Below, piece by piece: positions 8,893 to 17,908 of a stretch of DNA of 64,000 bases. The stretch's first letter is position 1; each line of letters begins with the position of its first letter. The notes under the pieces were generated by a model. It was not told the DNA's origin and did not search any database. It was given only the letters and a program-made list of their open reading frames with translations. The stretch is taken from the IMG/VR virus record IMGVR_UViG_3300034073_002585, positions 90,193-154,192 of that record. One strand, given 5' to 3'. This DNA is from a virus. The translations under genes and the position numbers were made by a program.

Positions 8893-9765
8893 ATGGCTTT
8901 CTCAAAGACAGGCGTCGTATCAGCTCCCGCTATTGTGCCGTCAGCATTTGGCCTGCTCTCAGTAGCCAAGCCAGAGAACGCGCCAAACGAAGACCAGTGG
9001 ATTCGTGGATTTTCTCAAGAATGGGAAACCACCCTACAGTCCCTAACTAACTGGGATGACACTGACAGCACTTCTGAAGAACTTGTTTCTTCCCTAATTA
9101 CTTACTACACCGACATTAAGCCTTTCTTCATTGAACTCGCCGAAACTCGCTCTGGCCTAAGCTTCAATGCAATTGACAGAATTGCCCGACTTACTCGTCA
9201 GTTAGATGGCGCTACCCAGAAGGCCATGGAAGCAGAGCTCTGGGATGGAGCTATTCGTAAGGGAGCGTCCCACAACAACAAGGCACTTTCTGACGCAGAC
9301 GCAACACTAGTAAATAGCGGCACTGCACTTTCTGCACAGAAGGCTCTCGCTCAGCTTGAGTTCGCTATCTCTGAAATGTCTCACGCTGGAGAAAACGGAG
9401 TCATACACATGACCCGCGACGTTGCAGCTCTACTTTCTACTACTGGTCAGGTATTCCTTCACGAAGAAGGTAAGCCTCATCTTCAGACTTTGTCTGGTAC
9501 TCCAGTTGTAATCGGTTCTGGATATTCTGGAAACGGACCGACTGGTGTATCTGGTGCAACCGCATCAGCTACCAACAAATGGATGTACGGCAGTGGTGTT
9601 GTTAAGACCTATCTTGGCAACATTGATGTCGTAAACGACAATCTAGCGCAAGCATACGATGTGTCGGGAAACGCAAATGACATGAGTATCAAAGCAATCC
9701 GCCCTGCTGCGGTTTACTTTGACACATCCATCCACCTAGCCGCAAGAGTTGACCTCTCGGCTTAA
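8893..9765 (+). CDS. capsid-associated virion protein
   Basis: A 290-residue protein starting at ATG 8893. The second half (IHMTRDVAALLSTTG near residue 175, then GTPVVIGSGYSGNGPTG and a WMYGSGVVKTYLG stretch) resembles a family that follows the major capsid gene in many actinophages and is annotated as a minor capsid or virion protein. No catalytic motif or signal peptide is seen. It lies between the capsid hairpins and the tail tube gene. Family recognition is from memory of the pattern; the precise role is unknown. Confidence 0.6.
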   Translation: MAFSKTGVVSAPAIVPSAFGLLSVAKPENAPNEDQWIRGFSQEWETTLQSLTNWDDTDSTSEELVSSLITYYTDIKPFFIELAETRSGLSFNAIDRIARLTRQLDGATQKAMEAELWDGAIRKGASHNNKALSDADATLVNSGTALSAQKALAQLEFAISEMSHAGENGVIHMTRDVAALLSTTGQVFLHEEGKPHLQTLSGTPVVIGSGYSGNGPTGVSGATASATNKWMYGSGVVKTYLGNIDVVNDNLAQAYDVSGNANDMSIKAIRPAAVYFDTSIHLAARVDLSA

Positions 9766-9790
9766 ACAAGAAACTAAGGAGAATAGCTAG

Positions 9791-10897
9791 ATGGCTACTC
9801 AAGAATATGCAGCCAGCATTCAGGGTGTGTCAATCCGTGTCACCCGCCTAGATGCTGCTGGTAACCTTATGGGCGGAGCTGGTGACTCATACACCACCTC
9901 TGCTTTTATGCGTGTTTCATTCACCCCTGAATATGAAGAGGGCGATGAAATCACGGAGAAGGGTGCCAACGGTGTTGTATGTGTAACATACAAGGCCCCA
10001 GACACTCTAAAGCGTATCACCATGGAGCTCGCAATCTGTGAGCCAGACCCAGAGCTAACCGCTCTGATTTCTGGTGGTCTGCTTCTTCGCAAGAACCTAA
10101 ACACTGCAGACAACCCAGACCACAAGTCTGTTGGTTGGGCTGCTCCTGGTGTTGGTGACGACCCAGCTGGTAACGGTGTTGCTCTAGAGGTATGGTCTCA
10201 CGCGGTTAAGGACGGAAAGCGTGCAGCTGTTCTTCCTTACTTCCACTGGATTTTCCCATTCGTAAAGATGCGTCAATCTGGTGACCGTGTAATCGAGAAT
10301 GGCTTAATGGCTAACACCTTCGAGGGCTACGGTCTGGGAAACATTAACTTCCAGTCTGGTATCGACGGCCGCTGGGAGTTCCCAGTTGCTGCAGAGCGTC
10401 CATACGCATATGCACGCAGCGACTGGGCTCCAACTGGTCTAAATGGCTTCTACACCTGGACTGACGAGACTGGCCCAGTCTACTTCACCTCGGCTCTAGC
10501 AATTAATGCAAGCACTCCTGCTCTAGCTAACGTATCAGCCACTCTCTCTGGCACAACCGCTACTCTTATCTTCAATGGTGACCCAAACATCGAAATTGGT
10601 GACAGCATTAAGGTAGAGAACGTTGGAGCTCCATTCAATGGAACCTTCACTGTTGCTGGTGCTACTGGAAACAACGTAACCTACTCAACCAGCTCGATTA
10701 CAGCTGACATTGATAGCTACGCAGTTAGCCGCGGTGCCAAGGTTACTGTAGTTAACAGTGCTACCGAGGGCCCTGACTACACTGCAGTCACTGACCTTGG
10801 TGCTGGTGGTGCTACTTACAACGTCCCTGGTAACATCGGCTACAACGCTGACAACACCATTGACAACATCATTGCATCAAACGAAAACCCTAGCTAA
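9791..10897 (+). CDS. major tail (tube) protein with C-terminal Ig-like domain
   Basis: Begins at ATG 9791 after AAGGAGAAT. The first 230 residues (IRVTRLDAAGNLMGG at about 14-28, EEGDEITEKGANG near 55, CEPDPELTALISGG near 85) fit the actinophage major tail protein family. Residues about 240-340 form a separate beta-rich block with VSATLSGTTATLIF and GDSIKVENVG, like the Ig-like add-ons found on tube proteins. The order capsid, tube, connector is unusual for siphoviruses but seen in some actinophages. A long hairpin follows the gene. Confidence 0.65.
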   Translation: MATQEYAASIQGVSIRVTRLDAAGNLMGGAGDSYTTSAFMRVSFTPEYEEGDEITEKGANGVVCVTYKAPDTLKRITMELAICEPDPELTALISGGLLLRKNLNTADNPDHKSVGWAAPGVGDDPAGNGVALEVWSHAVKDGKRAAVLPYFHWIFPFVKMRQSGDRVIENGLMANTFEGYGLGNINFQSGIDGRWEFPVAAERPYAYARSDWAPTGLNGFYTWTDETGPVYFTSALAINASTPALANVSATLSGTTATLIFNGDPNIEIGDSIKVENVGAPFNGTFTVAGATGNNVTYSTSSITADIDSYAVSRGAKVTVVNSATEGPDYTAVTDLGAGGATYNVPGNIGYNADNTIDNIIASNENPS

Positions 10898-10908
10898 TAA
10901 CTAGAAAT

Positions 10909-10952
10909 AACGGGTGGTGGCTTGAGCAAATTAGCTTGGGCTACCACCCGTT
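10909..10952 (+). terminator. strong hairpin, probable terminator or processing site
   Basis: AACGGGTGGTGGC (10909-10921) pairs with GCTACCACCCGTT (10940-10952) over 13 bp with one G-U pair; the 18-base loop can form an inner AGC/GCT stem. It lies between the tail protein stop and the ATG at 10974. No long T-tract follows, so read-through is likely. Confidence 0.6.
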
Positions 10953-10973
10953 AAACTTATAAAGAGGTAAAAC

Positions 10974-12095
10974 ATGGCAAGTAACCTATGGATTCTCCCA
11001 GAAGAAATGGGAGACTATTCATACACTGAGTACACCCTAGAGGCAGCTCAGGTTGCGTCAAACCTACTCTGGGCCATGTCTGGACGTAAGTACACAGGAG
11101 AGACAATTGTCACCGAGCGTTACACATGCACCCTTCGCAACAATAGAATGGGCCCTTCCACTCGCACTAACAGCCCTGTACTATTTGGTGGTGATGTCTA
11201 TAACATTCCGTCAGGAGATTACGACGAGTATTCTGAACTTACTTCCGACGGGCTTTCGCCAGAATCGCGCATCAGACTCCGTGGACGACCAGTAACTAGA
11301 ATTATAACCATTAGAAACAGAAATGGCCTAATCCTAGACCCTTCTAGCTACTATCTAGTAGACCACTCCACCATTCAAATTAAAGCTGGTACCCCTTGGA
11401 CCCCTTGTAACGTAGAAATTACTTACGCTTACGGTATTCCAGTCCCGACCGCTGGAAAGATGGCAGCTCGTAAACTTGCCATTGAGTTTGCACGACTATG
11501 GCAGGGTGATGAAAACTGCGAGCTCCCTCAGCGTGTGACCTCTGTTTCACGTCAGGGCGTTTCTTACACCATCCTTGACAACCAAGAATTTATTGACGAG
11601 CTTCGTACTGGTCTTTACGAGATTGACCTCTTTCTTAAGACAGTCAACCCAGACAATGCCCGCCGAAAGTCAAAGGTTTTCTCTGTAGACACTCCTCGTG
11701 CTCGTAAGTATGTAGCAAAGCCACCAAAGCTAGTTGCCGATGCAGATTTTGATTTAGTTCTAAACGCTACTAGCAACTCTGATTCTATTAGCTGGACTTC
11801 CACAGATTCTGGAACAGATTTAAGTAACTTCTTCCCCCAAAACGCTACCTACAGCCCTAAATTAGTTATTAGAAATTATGGAGAGACTTCTTCAACAATC
11901 GTAGATTCTTCATACATCACTCTAGATTATGACGCTGAAACTTTAGATTTCACTATTCCCTATACTACTGCTCAGTCTGTGTTGGGGATGGTGGACCCAG
12001 GAACCTGGACACTTTACGCTTCTTCAACCGAAGATGACGTAGAGAGCCTGGTCGAACTTGCATCTGGAAACCTCCAGGTCAAGCTTTACACCTAA
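10974..12095 (+). CDS. head-tail connector (adaptor) protein with Ig-like tail
   Basis: ATG 10974 follows AGAGGT. Residues 1-235 resemble gp6/gp15-type head-tail adaptors: an N-terminal helical part, a central beta strand pair (GRPVTRIITIRNRNGLILDP, about 103-122) and TAGKMAARKLAIEFARLW near 160. Residues about 255-373 are a Thr/Ser-rich beta domain ending in TWTLYASSTEDDVESL, resembling a surface-exposed Ig-like decoration. It would sit under the portal and pass DNA to the tail. The adaptor call is moderately secure from pattern and gene order. Confidence 0.6.
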   Translation: MASNLWILPEEMGDYSYTEYTLEAAQVASNLLWAMSGRKYTGETIVTERYTCTLRNNRMGPSTRTNSPVLFGGDVYNIPSGDYDEYSELTSDGLSPESRIRLRGRPVTRIITIRNRNGLILDPSSYYLVDHSTIQIKAGTPWTPCNVEITYAYGIPVPTAGKMAARKLAIEFARLWQGDENCELPQRVTSVSRQGVSYTILDNQEFIDELRTGLYEIDLFLKTVNPDNARRKSKVFSVDTPRARKYVAKPPKLVADADFDLVLNATSNSDSISWTSTDSGTDLSNFFPQNATYSPKLVIRNYGETSSTIVDSSYITLDYDAETLDFTIPYTTAQSVLGMVDPGTWTLYASSTEDDVESLVELASGNLQVKLYT

Positions 12096-12108
12096 GAAAG
12101 AAGGAAAT

Positions 12109-12321
12109 ATGTCTGTTCAGACTAACTTCCGTGCCCAGGACATGCTGGGTGCCGAGAAGCCTGCCCCTAAGAAGGCTGCCCCTGCTCCTCGCGCTGTTTC
12201 TGCTCCTGCTCCAACCCCAGTGGTAGAGCCAGTAGTCGTAGAGCCAGTAGTCGTAGAGCCAGCAGTACTAGAGGAGACCGAAGAGGCTCCTGCTGTTGAG
12301 GAGACCTCCGTAGAGGAGTAA
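12109..12321 (+). CDS. Pro/Ala/Glu-rich 70-residue protein
   Basis: Starts at ATG 12109 behind AAGGAAAT; the longer frame from 12058 overlaps the connector and lacks a ribosome site. The product has a short N-terminal part (SVQTNFRAQDMLGAE) then low-complexity Pro, Ala, Val and Glu with a VVEPVVVEP repeat. Composition resembles the acidic extension of the capsid protein, hinting at a disordered assembly or decoration factor. No domain is recognised. Confidence 0.6.
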   Translation: MSVQTNFRAQDMLGAEKPAPKKAAPAPRAVSAPAPTPVVEPVVVEPVVVEPAVLEETEEAPAVEETSVEE

Positions 12322-12324
12322 TCC

Positions 12325-12834
12325 ATGCCAAGCCAAGAACTAGACCTAACTGGTGTCTCTGAGGATGCGGTACACCTCAGAGATATGATGGAAGGTGTAC
12401 TGGAGAGAGTACAAGATATCTTTCAGTCATACAACGTAGAGCTGCCAGCTCGTCGCTATTGGACGATGGCAACTCCCGCTGTTGACTGCGAACAGCTAGT
12501 AGTCTATTTCCAGCAAATGTATTTAGGTGCTCCAGGAGCGGAGGTTGGCGAACCGCAGCGTTGCCACGTTCCTAGGAGTGCAACCATAGCAATATCAATC
12601 TCTAGACAAACTGCTATCGTTAGCCAAAATGGAAGGCCCCCTTCTCAGGAGAAAATCACTGAGGCCGCCGAGGTTATGGCTATTGACGCTTGGGTTTTGA
12701 TGGAGTCTATAAACCTTCTAGACCAGTGGGATAACACTGGGTATGGGGTTGGAGTGGTGGCTACTTTAGATGTGACTGCTCCAGAAGGCGGATTTCAGAC
12801 GACAACGATGTTAGTAACGATGGCGGTACCATAA
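12325..12834 (+). CDS. neck or tail-terminator-like protein
   Basis: The ATG at 12325 uses GAGGAG at the end of the previous gene. The pattern PARRYWTMATPAVDCEQLVVYF (written in part; about residues 40-60), a CHVPRSATIAISISR strand and a helical AAEVMAIDAWVLMES segment match a conserved actinophage protein placed between connector and HK97 gp10-like genes and annotated as a tail terminator or neck protein. Expected role: capping the tail tube at the head side. Confidence 0.55.
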   Translation: MPSQELDLTGVSEDAVHLRDMMEGVLERVQDIFQSYNVELPARRYWTMATPAVDCEQLVVYFQQMYLGAPGAEVGEPQRCHVPRSATIAISISRQTAIVSQNGRPPSQEKITEAAEVMAIDAWVLMESINLLDQWDNTGYGVGVVATLDVTAPEGGFQTTTMLVTMAVP

Positions 12835-12835
12835 A

Positions 12836-13345
12836 ATGCCTAAAGGATTACCAGACAGCTTTTTAGCCACAGCGGCCCTTAGAGGAGCCAGACGATTAAA
12901 TCGCGGTGGCGGTGGCGGTGGTGGACCTACTTATTACCACATAACTAAGGTAGTCCTATATAAGCCAATCATAAATTTCGAACTTCGAAACATGTATGGC
13001 ATGGTAGGAAGATATATCCGAAAAGTTGGCCAAAGAATAGCTTGGAAAGCAAGAGGCCAGGTCGGAGTAAAGACTGGACGACTGAAAGCCAGCATTAGGA
13101 TGAAAGTCATCCGTAATTTGGGTGAAGTTGCTGTAAAAATCGGTGGATACACTGACTATGCACTTCTCCACCACGAAGGCTCTAAGCCTCACATGATTGT
13201 TCCTAAAAAACCTGGTAATCAGTTGGTATTCATGAAGGGCACCAAGCTAATTCGTACTCCTGTAGTGATGCACCCAGGTACCAGGCCTAATAAATATTTA
13301 ACTAGACACCTTCGACCATCAATCCTTAGAGGCATCAAGCCGTAG
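12836..13345 (+). CDS. HK97 gp10-like neck/tail completion protein
   Basis: The ATG at 12836 follows the previous stop by one base. After a glycine-rich N-terminus (seven Gly in a row near residues 24-30) the protein shows the gp10-like pattern: GRLKASIRMKV near 83, YALLHHEGSKPHMIVP near 107-122, and VVMHPGTRPNKYL near 145-157. Such proteins join the tail to the head. The basic composition and position before the tail chaperones agree. Confidence 0.7.
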   Translation: MPKGLPDSFLATAALRGARRLNRGGGGGGGPTYYHITKVVLYKPIINFELRNMYGMVGRYIRKVGQRIAWKARGQVGVKTGRLKASIRMKVIRNLGEVAVKIGGYTDYALLHHEGSKPHMIVPKKPGNQLVFMKGTKLIRTPVVMHPGTRPNKYLTRHLRPSILRGIKP

Positions 13346-13374
13346 TCTCCTTAATAACAACAAAAATACTACGA

Positions 13375-13380
13375 TAAAAT
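13375..13380 (+). promoter_or_regulatory. TAAAAT element before tail assembly genes
   Basis: ACGATAAAATTAAC 56 bases before the ATG at 13437, in a 91-base gap between genes. No -35 box is visible. Confidence 0.4.
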
Positions 13381-13386
13381 TAACTA

Positions 13387-13400
13387 GTGGCACCAGCCAC
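13387..13400. other. small hairpin GTGGC-ACCA-GCCAC
   Basis: A perfect 5-bp stem with a four-base loop directly after the TAAAAT element; it would lie near the 5' end of a transcript from that element. Confidence 0.3.
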
Positions 13401-13436
13401 AATAAATGATGCATATACAGATTGAGGTAATACATA

Positions 13437-13769
13437 ATGGCAAAGTTTAAGGACTTTGGAGCCCCTACCGTAGAAGGTGGAGAGCCAATTTCATTCAAGC
13501 TTTTTGATGAAGAGTTCCACTGTGTTCCAGCTCTTCCAGGAAAAGTAATTCTTGGGATTGTTGCAAAGTCTAGCTCCAACAACCCTAGTGACCAGGCAGC
13601 CATCATTGATGACTTTTTTTCTAAGGCACTAGTTAATGAGAGCCTAGAAAGATTTAATGCTCTGATTGAAGATAAAGATAAAGCTATCTCGGCAGAGACA
13701 TTGGGAGAGATTACTGGATGGTTAGTAGAGCAGTACGCTGACCGCCCAAATCCGCAGCCAGAGGTCTAG
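13437..13769 (+). CDS. tail assembly chaperone, short form (gpG-like)
   Basis: A 110-residue protein starting at ATG 13437 with GAGGTAAT upstream. Length, acidic helical character, position between neck genes and tape measure, and a slippery site near its 3' end all fit the lambda gpG-like chaperone that binds the tape measure during tail assembly. No homology motif is needed for this call; gene order and the frameshift signal carry it. Confidence 0.8.
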   Translation: MAKFKDFGAPTVEGGEPISFKLFDEEFHCVPALPGKVILGIVAKSSSNNPSDQAAIIDDFFSKALVNESLERFNALIEDKDKAISAETLGEITGWLVEQYADRPNPQPEV

Positions 13770-14116
13770 CACTTTGGGCCGTGGACCTCTGGCCATACGT
13801 AAACGGTAAGGCCATAACCCTAGGGTTGAACTTAGGAGAAATGGAAATGAGTCAAATGCTTGACGTAATCCACTATCTCTTCGAAGAAGACTCTAGGTAT
13901 ACAACCGCTGAAGAGGCAGAGGCTTTGAGCGAAATGCGTACTGCACTGTATGGAGTTCTTTACGGAACAACATACAACTACAGAGTAAAAGTAGATAAGT
14001 CTGGAAATTCGTCTGGAATGCCAGGAAATGCTACAAAGCCGTACATACCACCTACGGATTTTGATGCAGATTCTCCGCTACCATTCGGCTCTCTCCTAGA
14101 CTCTCCACTAGGTTAA
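13437..14116 (+). CDS. tail assembly chaperone, frameshifted long form (gpGT-like)
   Basis: A -1 shift at CCCAAAT (13745-13751) joins the 13437 frame to the frame that ends at 14116, giving about 226 residues: 105 from the first frame and about 121 from the second. The second frame is open from just after a TGA at about 13739 and includes LALWAVDLWPYV before the GTG at 13781, so it needs no start of its own. This is the standard way tailed phages make the G-T fusion. The second part contains a helix-rich core and a Pro-rich tail (KPYIPPTDFD). Confidence 0.8.
13745..13751 (+). other. -1 ribosomal frameshift slippery site CCCAAAT
   Basis: In the upstream frame the bases read C CCA AAT, so both tRNAs can re-pair as CCC AAA after slipping back one base: a canonical X XXY YYZ heptamer. 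It lies six codons before the stop of the short form and after the last stop of the -1 frame, exactly where it must be to make the fusion. Confidence 0.85.
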
Positions 14117-14125
14117 GGCACATAG

Positions 14126-16912
14126 ATGATTATAGGTCAAGCAGAAGTTATCGTAAGTCCGATAACTCGCGGATTCGAGCGCAAGCTTCGCAACGACCTT
14201 AAATCTATGGGCGGAGTCGTAGGCGCTCAAGCAGGTAAATCTTTAGGACAGAAACTTGCTTCTGGGTTCCAGGCTTCTACTGGAAATATTTTTGACAAGC
14301 TCTCTGGTGCCCTAGAAAATGTACAGGGAGAAGCTGAAGCTGCTAGAGAAAAATTTCAAGGTTTAACCAGAGCTGGTTATGTACTTCAGGCTGTAGTTGG
14401 ACCACTTGTTGGCGGCCTATCTTCTTTAGTAGTTTCTATTGGAACGTTAGTTGGTGTAGTAGGCAAAGCTGCACCTGCAGTAGCTGCTCTTGGAACAGCC
14501 TTTTTAACCCTAAAGGTTGCTATGGCTGTTGCCAAGGCTGGATTTGGTAACATATTTGCTGCTGTAAAACAAGCTACAGACCCGACTAAAGCTTTAGGTA
14601 AATCTATTGCTGAAATCAGGGAAGAGTTTCAGCAACTTCAGTTTGATGCGGAGCAGGCAACTCTATCAGAATCTAGGGCTGCCTTAAATCTTGAGGATGC
14701 TTTAAATAACCTACGTAGGGTTCAGGACCTTCCCCCTAACTCTCGTGCACGTCGTGAAGCTCAGTTGGCTTACGAAGAAGCAGAGCTTGCCTTCCGTAGA
14801 GCTAAAGACCGTGCTGCTGATTTAAATGAAGAAGTTGCTAAAGGCCCTGAAGCACTGAAAGACAAGTCTGGCTCTGACCCCTTTGCTGGACTAAATGCTT
14901 ATCAAAGAGATTTTGCTCAGTACTTAGCCACTGAGATTATGCCTCTAATTAAAGAATTAGAGCTTGAGCTATCTAAAGCACTTTTGCCTCCTCTCAAGGG
15001 AGCGGTTGAGATTCTTAGAATGGAGCTCTATCCGCTTCTAAAAAGAAGACTTCCCGAAGTAGCAGAAAAAGTAGGTCTAGCCTTCCAGGACATCGTTATT
15101 GATGTTACTGCTCAGGAAAACCTAGAGAAGATGGATTCTATACTTCTCGAAATGCAACCAAACATTGAGCTAATGGGCGACTTGTTTGGCAACATCTTAG
15201 ACGTAATCCTATCTATAGTAGATGCAACAGGCCCACTAGTTACAGACTTTTTAACGTGGGCGGTAGACCTAACCAGCCAGTGGTCGGAAAATCTAACCAC
15301 ACTGAATAAAGACGGAAGACTGGACCAGTTCTTTGCCGATGCGGGGAAGTATGCTGAGGATTTAGGCGAAATTATTGGCAACGTCTTTGACGGAATCGGC
15401 AACTTGATTGGGCTAACTACTGGCCCTGGCAGTGCTGGCGAAGACATGATTCAGTGGATGAAAGACGGCACTGAGACCTTTGCCAATATGTTTGCTGAGG
15501 ACCCTGCGGGTGGTAAGCAGTTCTTCAAAGATGCTTTTGCAAATGCTCAGTCAGTAATGAGCTCTATTGGTGCCCTAATTGGGGAAATATTAGGACTTGC
15601 AGACAACCCTAATATTAAGACTACATTTGACACTCTAAAAGAGGGGGCCCCTGCCCTAGGAGAAGCCCTAGGCAAGATGGTAGATGCTGGCCCATCATTT
15701 GCAAATTTAGTAGTTACCATTACTGAAATAGTAAACAAGCTTACGGATTCAGAACAAATATCAGCCTTCTTCGACACCTTAAATATCGGAGCTGAGAAAT
15801 TCAGTGCATTCTTGGACACTGACATAGCAAAAACATTGCTCGCCAATTTAGGTCCTATATTTGCAACATTCAGTGCAATAGGTGTAATTTTTGACGTAAT
15901 TAAGTTTGCATTCTTAACTATCGTTGGATATTTTGCTGCGTTCTTTACATTTAAAAAAGGCATAATGCCACTGTTCGACGGGATGGCTAAGGGCCTAGGC
16001 AAGATTAAATTCTTAGGTCCTATATTTACTAAGCTCGGTGGCGGTGGACTTTTTGCTATTTTTGTTCTTCTGGTTCAGAAAGCCGTAGAGTTCTACAACA
16101 CTATTGACGGCTTTAAGACCATGGTGGATAACGTATTCAAAACCATTGGTGATTCTTTTGGCGAGCTTTTTGCTGAAATAGAAAGAACTTTTGCTCTGAT
16201 TTTCGGAGGCGAAGACGGTGGAGGGTTGTTCTCTGTCCTTGACCCGATAATTCAAGTTATTCTAGAAGTATTAATACCAGCATTAGGATTCCTACTGTCT
16301 ACGTTTATAGATGTAGTTACTATGATTCTCAGCTGGGTCAACAACCTCATAGAGGGAGTAATCCCAGGATTCCAGACAATTGTCGATGGAATTATGCTGC
16401 TATTCAGCGGCGATTTGATGGGCGGCCTGGGTAAAATTGGCGAGGGGATTGGAAAACTCATAGGCGGGATATTCCAGTTTGTAGTCAACAGCATTATTGA
16501 TTTAATTAACTTTGGTATTAAAGCAGTAAACAACCTAATAAGTATTGCTACAGACTCCGAGTTCGGTAAGTGGCTAGGGGATGTCCTAGGCGTTAACATG
16601 AAGTCTTTCCAAATAGGACTAATACCTCGTGTAGATTTCTTCTCTGGCGGACCGCTCCCTAGCCAAGTTGCCGCCGCTGGTGGCGCAGACAGGGCCCTAA
16701 TAAATAGATTCAACAACTCTAACGCTTATACTCAGTTCAACAACCAGAGGAACGCTGCAATAAATGCTCCTACACAGAGCCCTGGTGCTAGCGAGGCTAA
16801 CCGAGGAGATATCAATATTACTGTAAACCCTGCACCTGGCATGGATGTTAACGAGCTAGCCAATGCAGTTGGTAACCGAGTTGCACTTGGAATTAGGAAG
16901 GGCACCCTATAA
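14126..16912 (+). CDS. tape measure protein
   Basis: A 928-residue protein at ATG 14126 directly after the tail chaperones. It has a basic N-terminal start (VIVSPITRGFERKLRNDLKS), several long hydrophobic stretches (about 85-145, 575-610, 630-655, 715-740), predicted coiled coil near 165-240, and a C-terminal low-complexity part. This is the expected layout of a tape measure that sets tail length and takes part in DNA entry. No peptidase or lysozyme domain was seen. The length suggests a tail of roughly 130-140 nm by the usual 0.15 nm per residue rule (an estimate). Confidence 0.85.
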   Translation: MIIGQAEVIVSPITRGFERKLRNDLKSMGGVVGAQAGKSLGQKLASGFQASTGNIFDKLSGALENVQGEAEAAREKFQGLTRAGYVLQAVVGPLVGGLSSLVVSIGTLVGVVGKAAPAVAALGTAFLTLKVAMAVAKAGFGNIFAAVKQATDPTKALGKSIAEIREEFQQLQFDAEQATLSESRAALNLEDALNNLRRVQDLPPNSRARREAQLAYEEAELAFRRAKDRAADLNEEVAKGPEALKDKSGSDPFAGLNAYQRDFAQYLATEIMPLIKELELELSKALLPPLKGAVEILRMELYPLLKRRLPEVAEKVGLAFQDIVIDVTAQENLEKMDSILLEMQPNIELMGDLFGNILDVILSIVDATGPLVTDFLTWAVDLTSQWSENLTTLNKDGRLDQFFADAGKYAEDLGEIIGNVFDGIGNLIGLTTGPGSAGEDMIQWMKDGTETFANMFAEDPAGGKQFFKDAFANAQSVMSSIGALIGEILGLADNPNIKTTFDTLKEGAPALGEALGKMVDAGPSFANLVVTITEIVNKLTDSEQISAFFDTLNIGAEKFSAFLDTDIAKTLLANLGPIFATFSAIGVIFDVIKFAFLTIVGYFAAFFTFKKGIMPLFDGMAKGLGKIKFLGPIFTKLGGGGLFAIFVLLVQKAVEFYNTIDGFKTMVDNVFKTIGDSFGELFAEIERTFALIFGGEDGGGLFSVLDPIIQVILEVLIPALGFLLSTFIDVVTMILSWVNNLIEGVIPGFQTIVDGIMLLFSGDLMGGLGKIGEGIGKLIGGIFQFVVNSIIDLINFGIKAVNNLISIATDSEFGKWLGDVLGVNMKSFQIGLIPRVDFFSGGPLPSQVAAAGGADRALINRFNNSNAYTQFNNQRNAAINAPTQSPGASEANRGDINITVNPAPGMDVNELANAVGNRVALGIRKGTL

Positions 16913-17871
16913 TGTCAGAATACTATGACTACGCTCCCGCTGGAGATGCCAAACTTCAGTCTGAAGAAAATAAGTTAGTCAACACAGCTCTCACTAAATA
17001 CCCAGAGCCATATCTGTCGGGACTCAAGTTAAATGCTGACATAGAGTTCAATGGTTTAACCCTGAATACAATAGACGAGAATAACGTACTCTGGGTAGTC
17101 TCTGACATCGAAGGTTGGTGGACTCTACCTGAGTCAGAGCTCCCTGACCTACCTCGCGGTTGGGGGGACGGTTCTTACGAGGCAGTCGGTAGATGGTCAA
17201 ATAGAGTAATAAATCTAAACGGGTCATTCTTACCTCAGAGGCCAGAGGATGCTCCCGCCGCTCGAAATGCACTGATTCAGGCTGCAAACTTAATTAAGAC
17301 TGGCGGATGGCTTAAAGTAAACGAAGATGACTACGTGCGAGCTGCGTATGTTCGTTTGAGTGGTGCCCCCATCATCACTAGCGTGAATGCTAGGGGTAGA
17401 CACGATTTTACCATTGCACTTAAGGCCAATGACCCATACAAGTACGAATATGTAGATGGCCAAGGAGATGGCTATAACTATGTCGAGATATCTAATGGTG
17501 CTACTGCAAATGTAATAAATAATGGAAATATTGCTACTCCAGTAGTTTTCTCTATCACTGGTGGCTTAAGTTCTAATTCTGAAGATTCAGCGTTTATTTT
17601 AAATAATACGACTGGTGAAGAAATAAAAATTATAGGTGCAGCTACAACATCTCAGGCACTAGAGATTGACACCAAAAATAGAGAAGTTCTCTTAGTAACC
17701 AACCCAGGGCAAGAGGATGAGGTAGTCGAAAACGGTAGAGCGAAAGTCTCTGTTCTATTGGATTGGATGTATCTACAACCAGGAACAAACAATATAGAAT
17801 TTTACGACTCTGCGGCACCTTCAGCTAGTTCTGTCTGCACCGTTTATTGGCGGTCTGCCTGGATTGGCTAA
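16912..17871 (+). CDS. distal tail (Dit-like) minor tail protein
   Basis: Overlaps the tape measure stop (TAATG). The 319-residue product has the pattern of siphovirus Dit proteins: N-terminal half with strand pairs and WSNRVINLNGSFLPQRPEDA near residue 97, RHDFTIALKANDPYKYEY near 165, then a galectin-like C-terminal half with YLQPGTNNIEFYD near 290. Such proteins form the hub that joins tube and tip. Position right after the tape measure supports this. Confidence 0.7.
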   Translation: MSEYYDYAPAGDAKLQSEENKLVNTALTKYPEPYLSGLKLNADIEFNGLTLNTIDENNVLWVVSDIEGWWTLPESELPDLPRGWGDGSYEAVGRWSNRVINLNGSFLPQRPEDAPAARNALIQAANLIKTGGWLKVNEDDYVRAAYVRLSGAPIITSVNARGRHDFTIALKANDPYKYEYVDGQGDGYNYVEISNGATANVINNGNIATPVVFSITGGLSSNSEDSAFILNNTTGEEIKIIGAATTSQALEIDTKNREVLLVTNPGQEDEVVENGRAKVSVLLDWMYLQPGTNNIEFYDSAAPSASSVCTVYWRSAWIG

Positions 17872-17875
17872 GTGC

Positions 17876-17881
17876 TAAAAT
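17876..17881 (+). promoter_or_regulatory. TAAAAT element before tip protein gene
   Basis: GTGCTAAAATAATATT directly after the Dit stop and 27 bases before the ATG at 17909. Placement matches the other copies. Confidence 0.35.
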
Positions 17882-17908
17882 AATATTAAAGACAATTAAG
17901 GACAAAAG

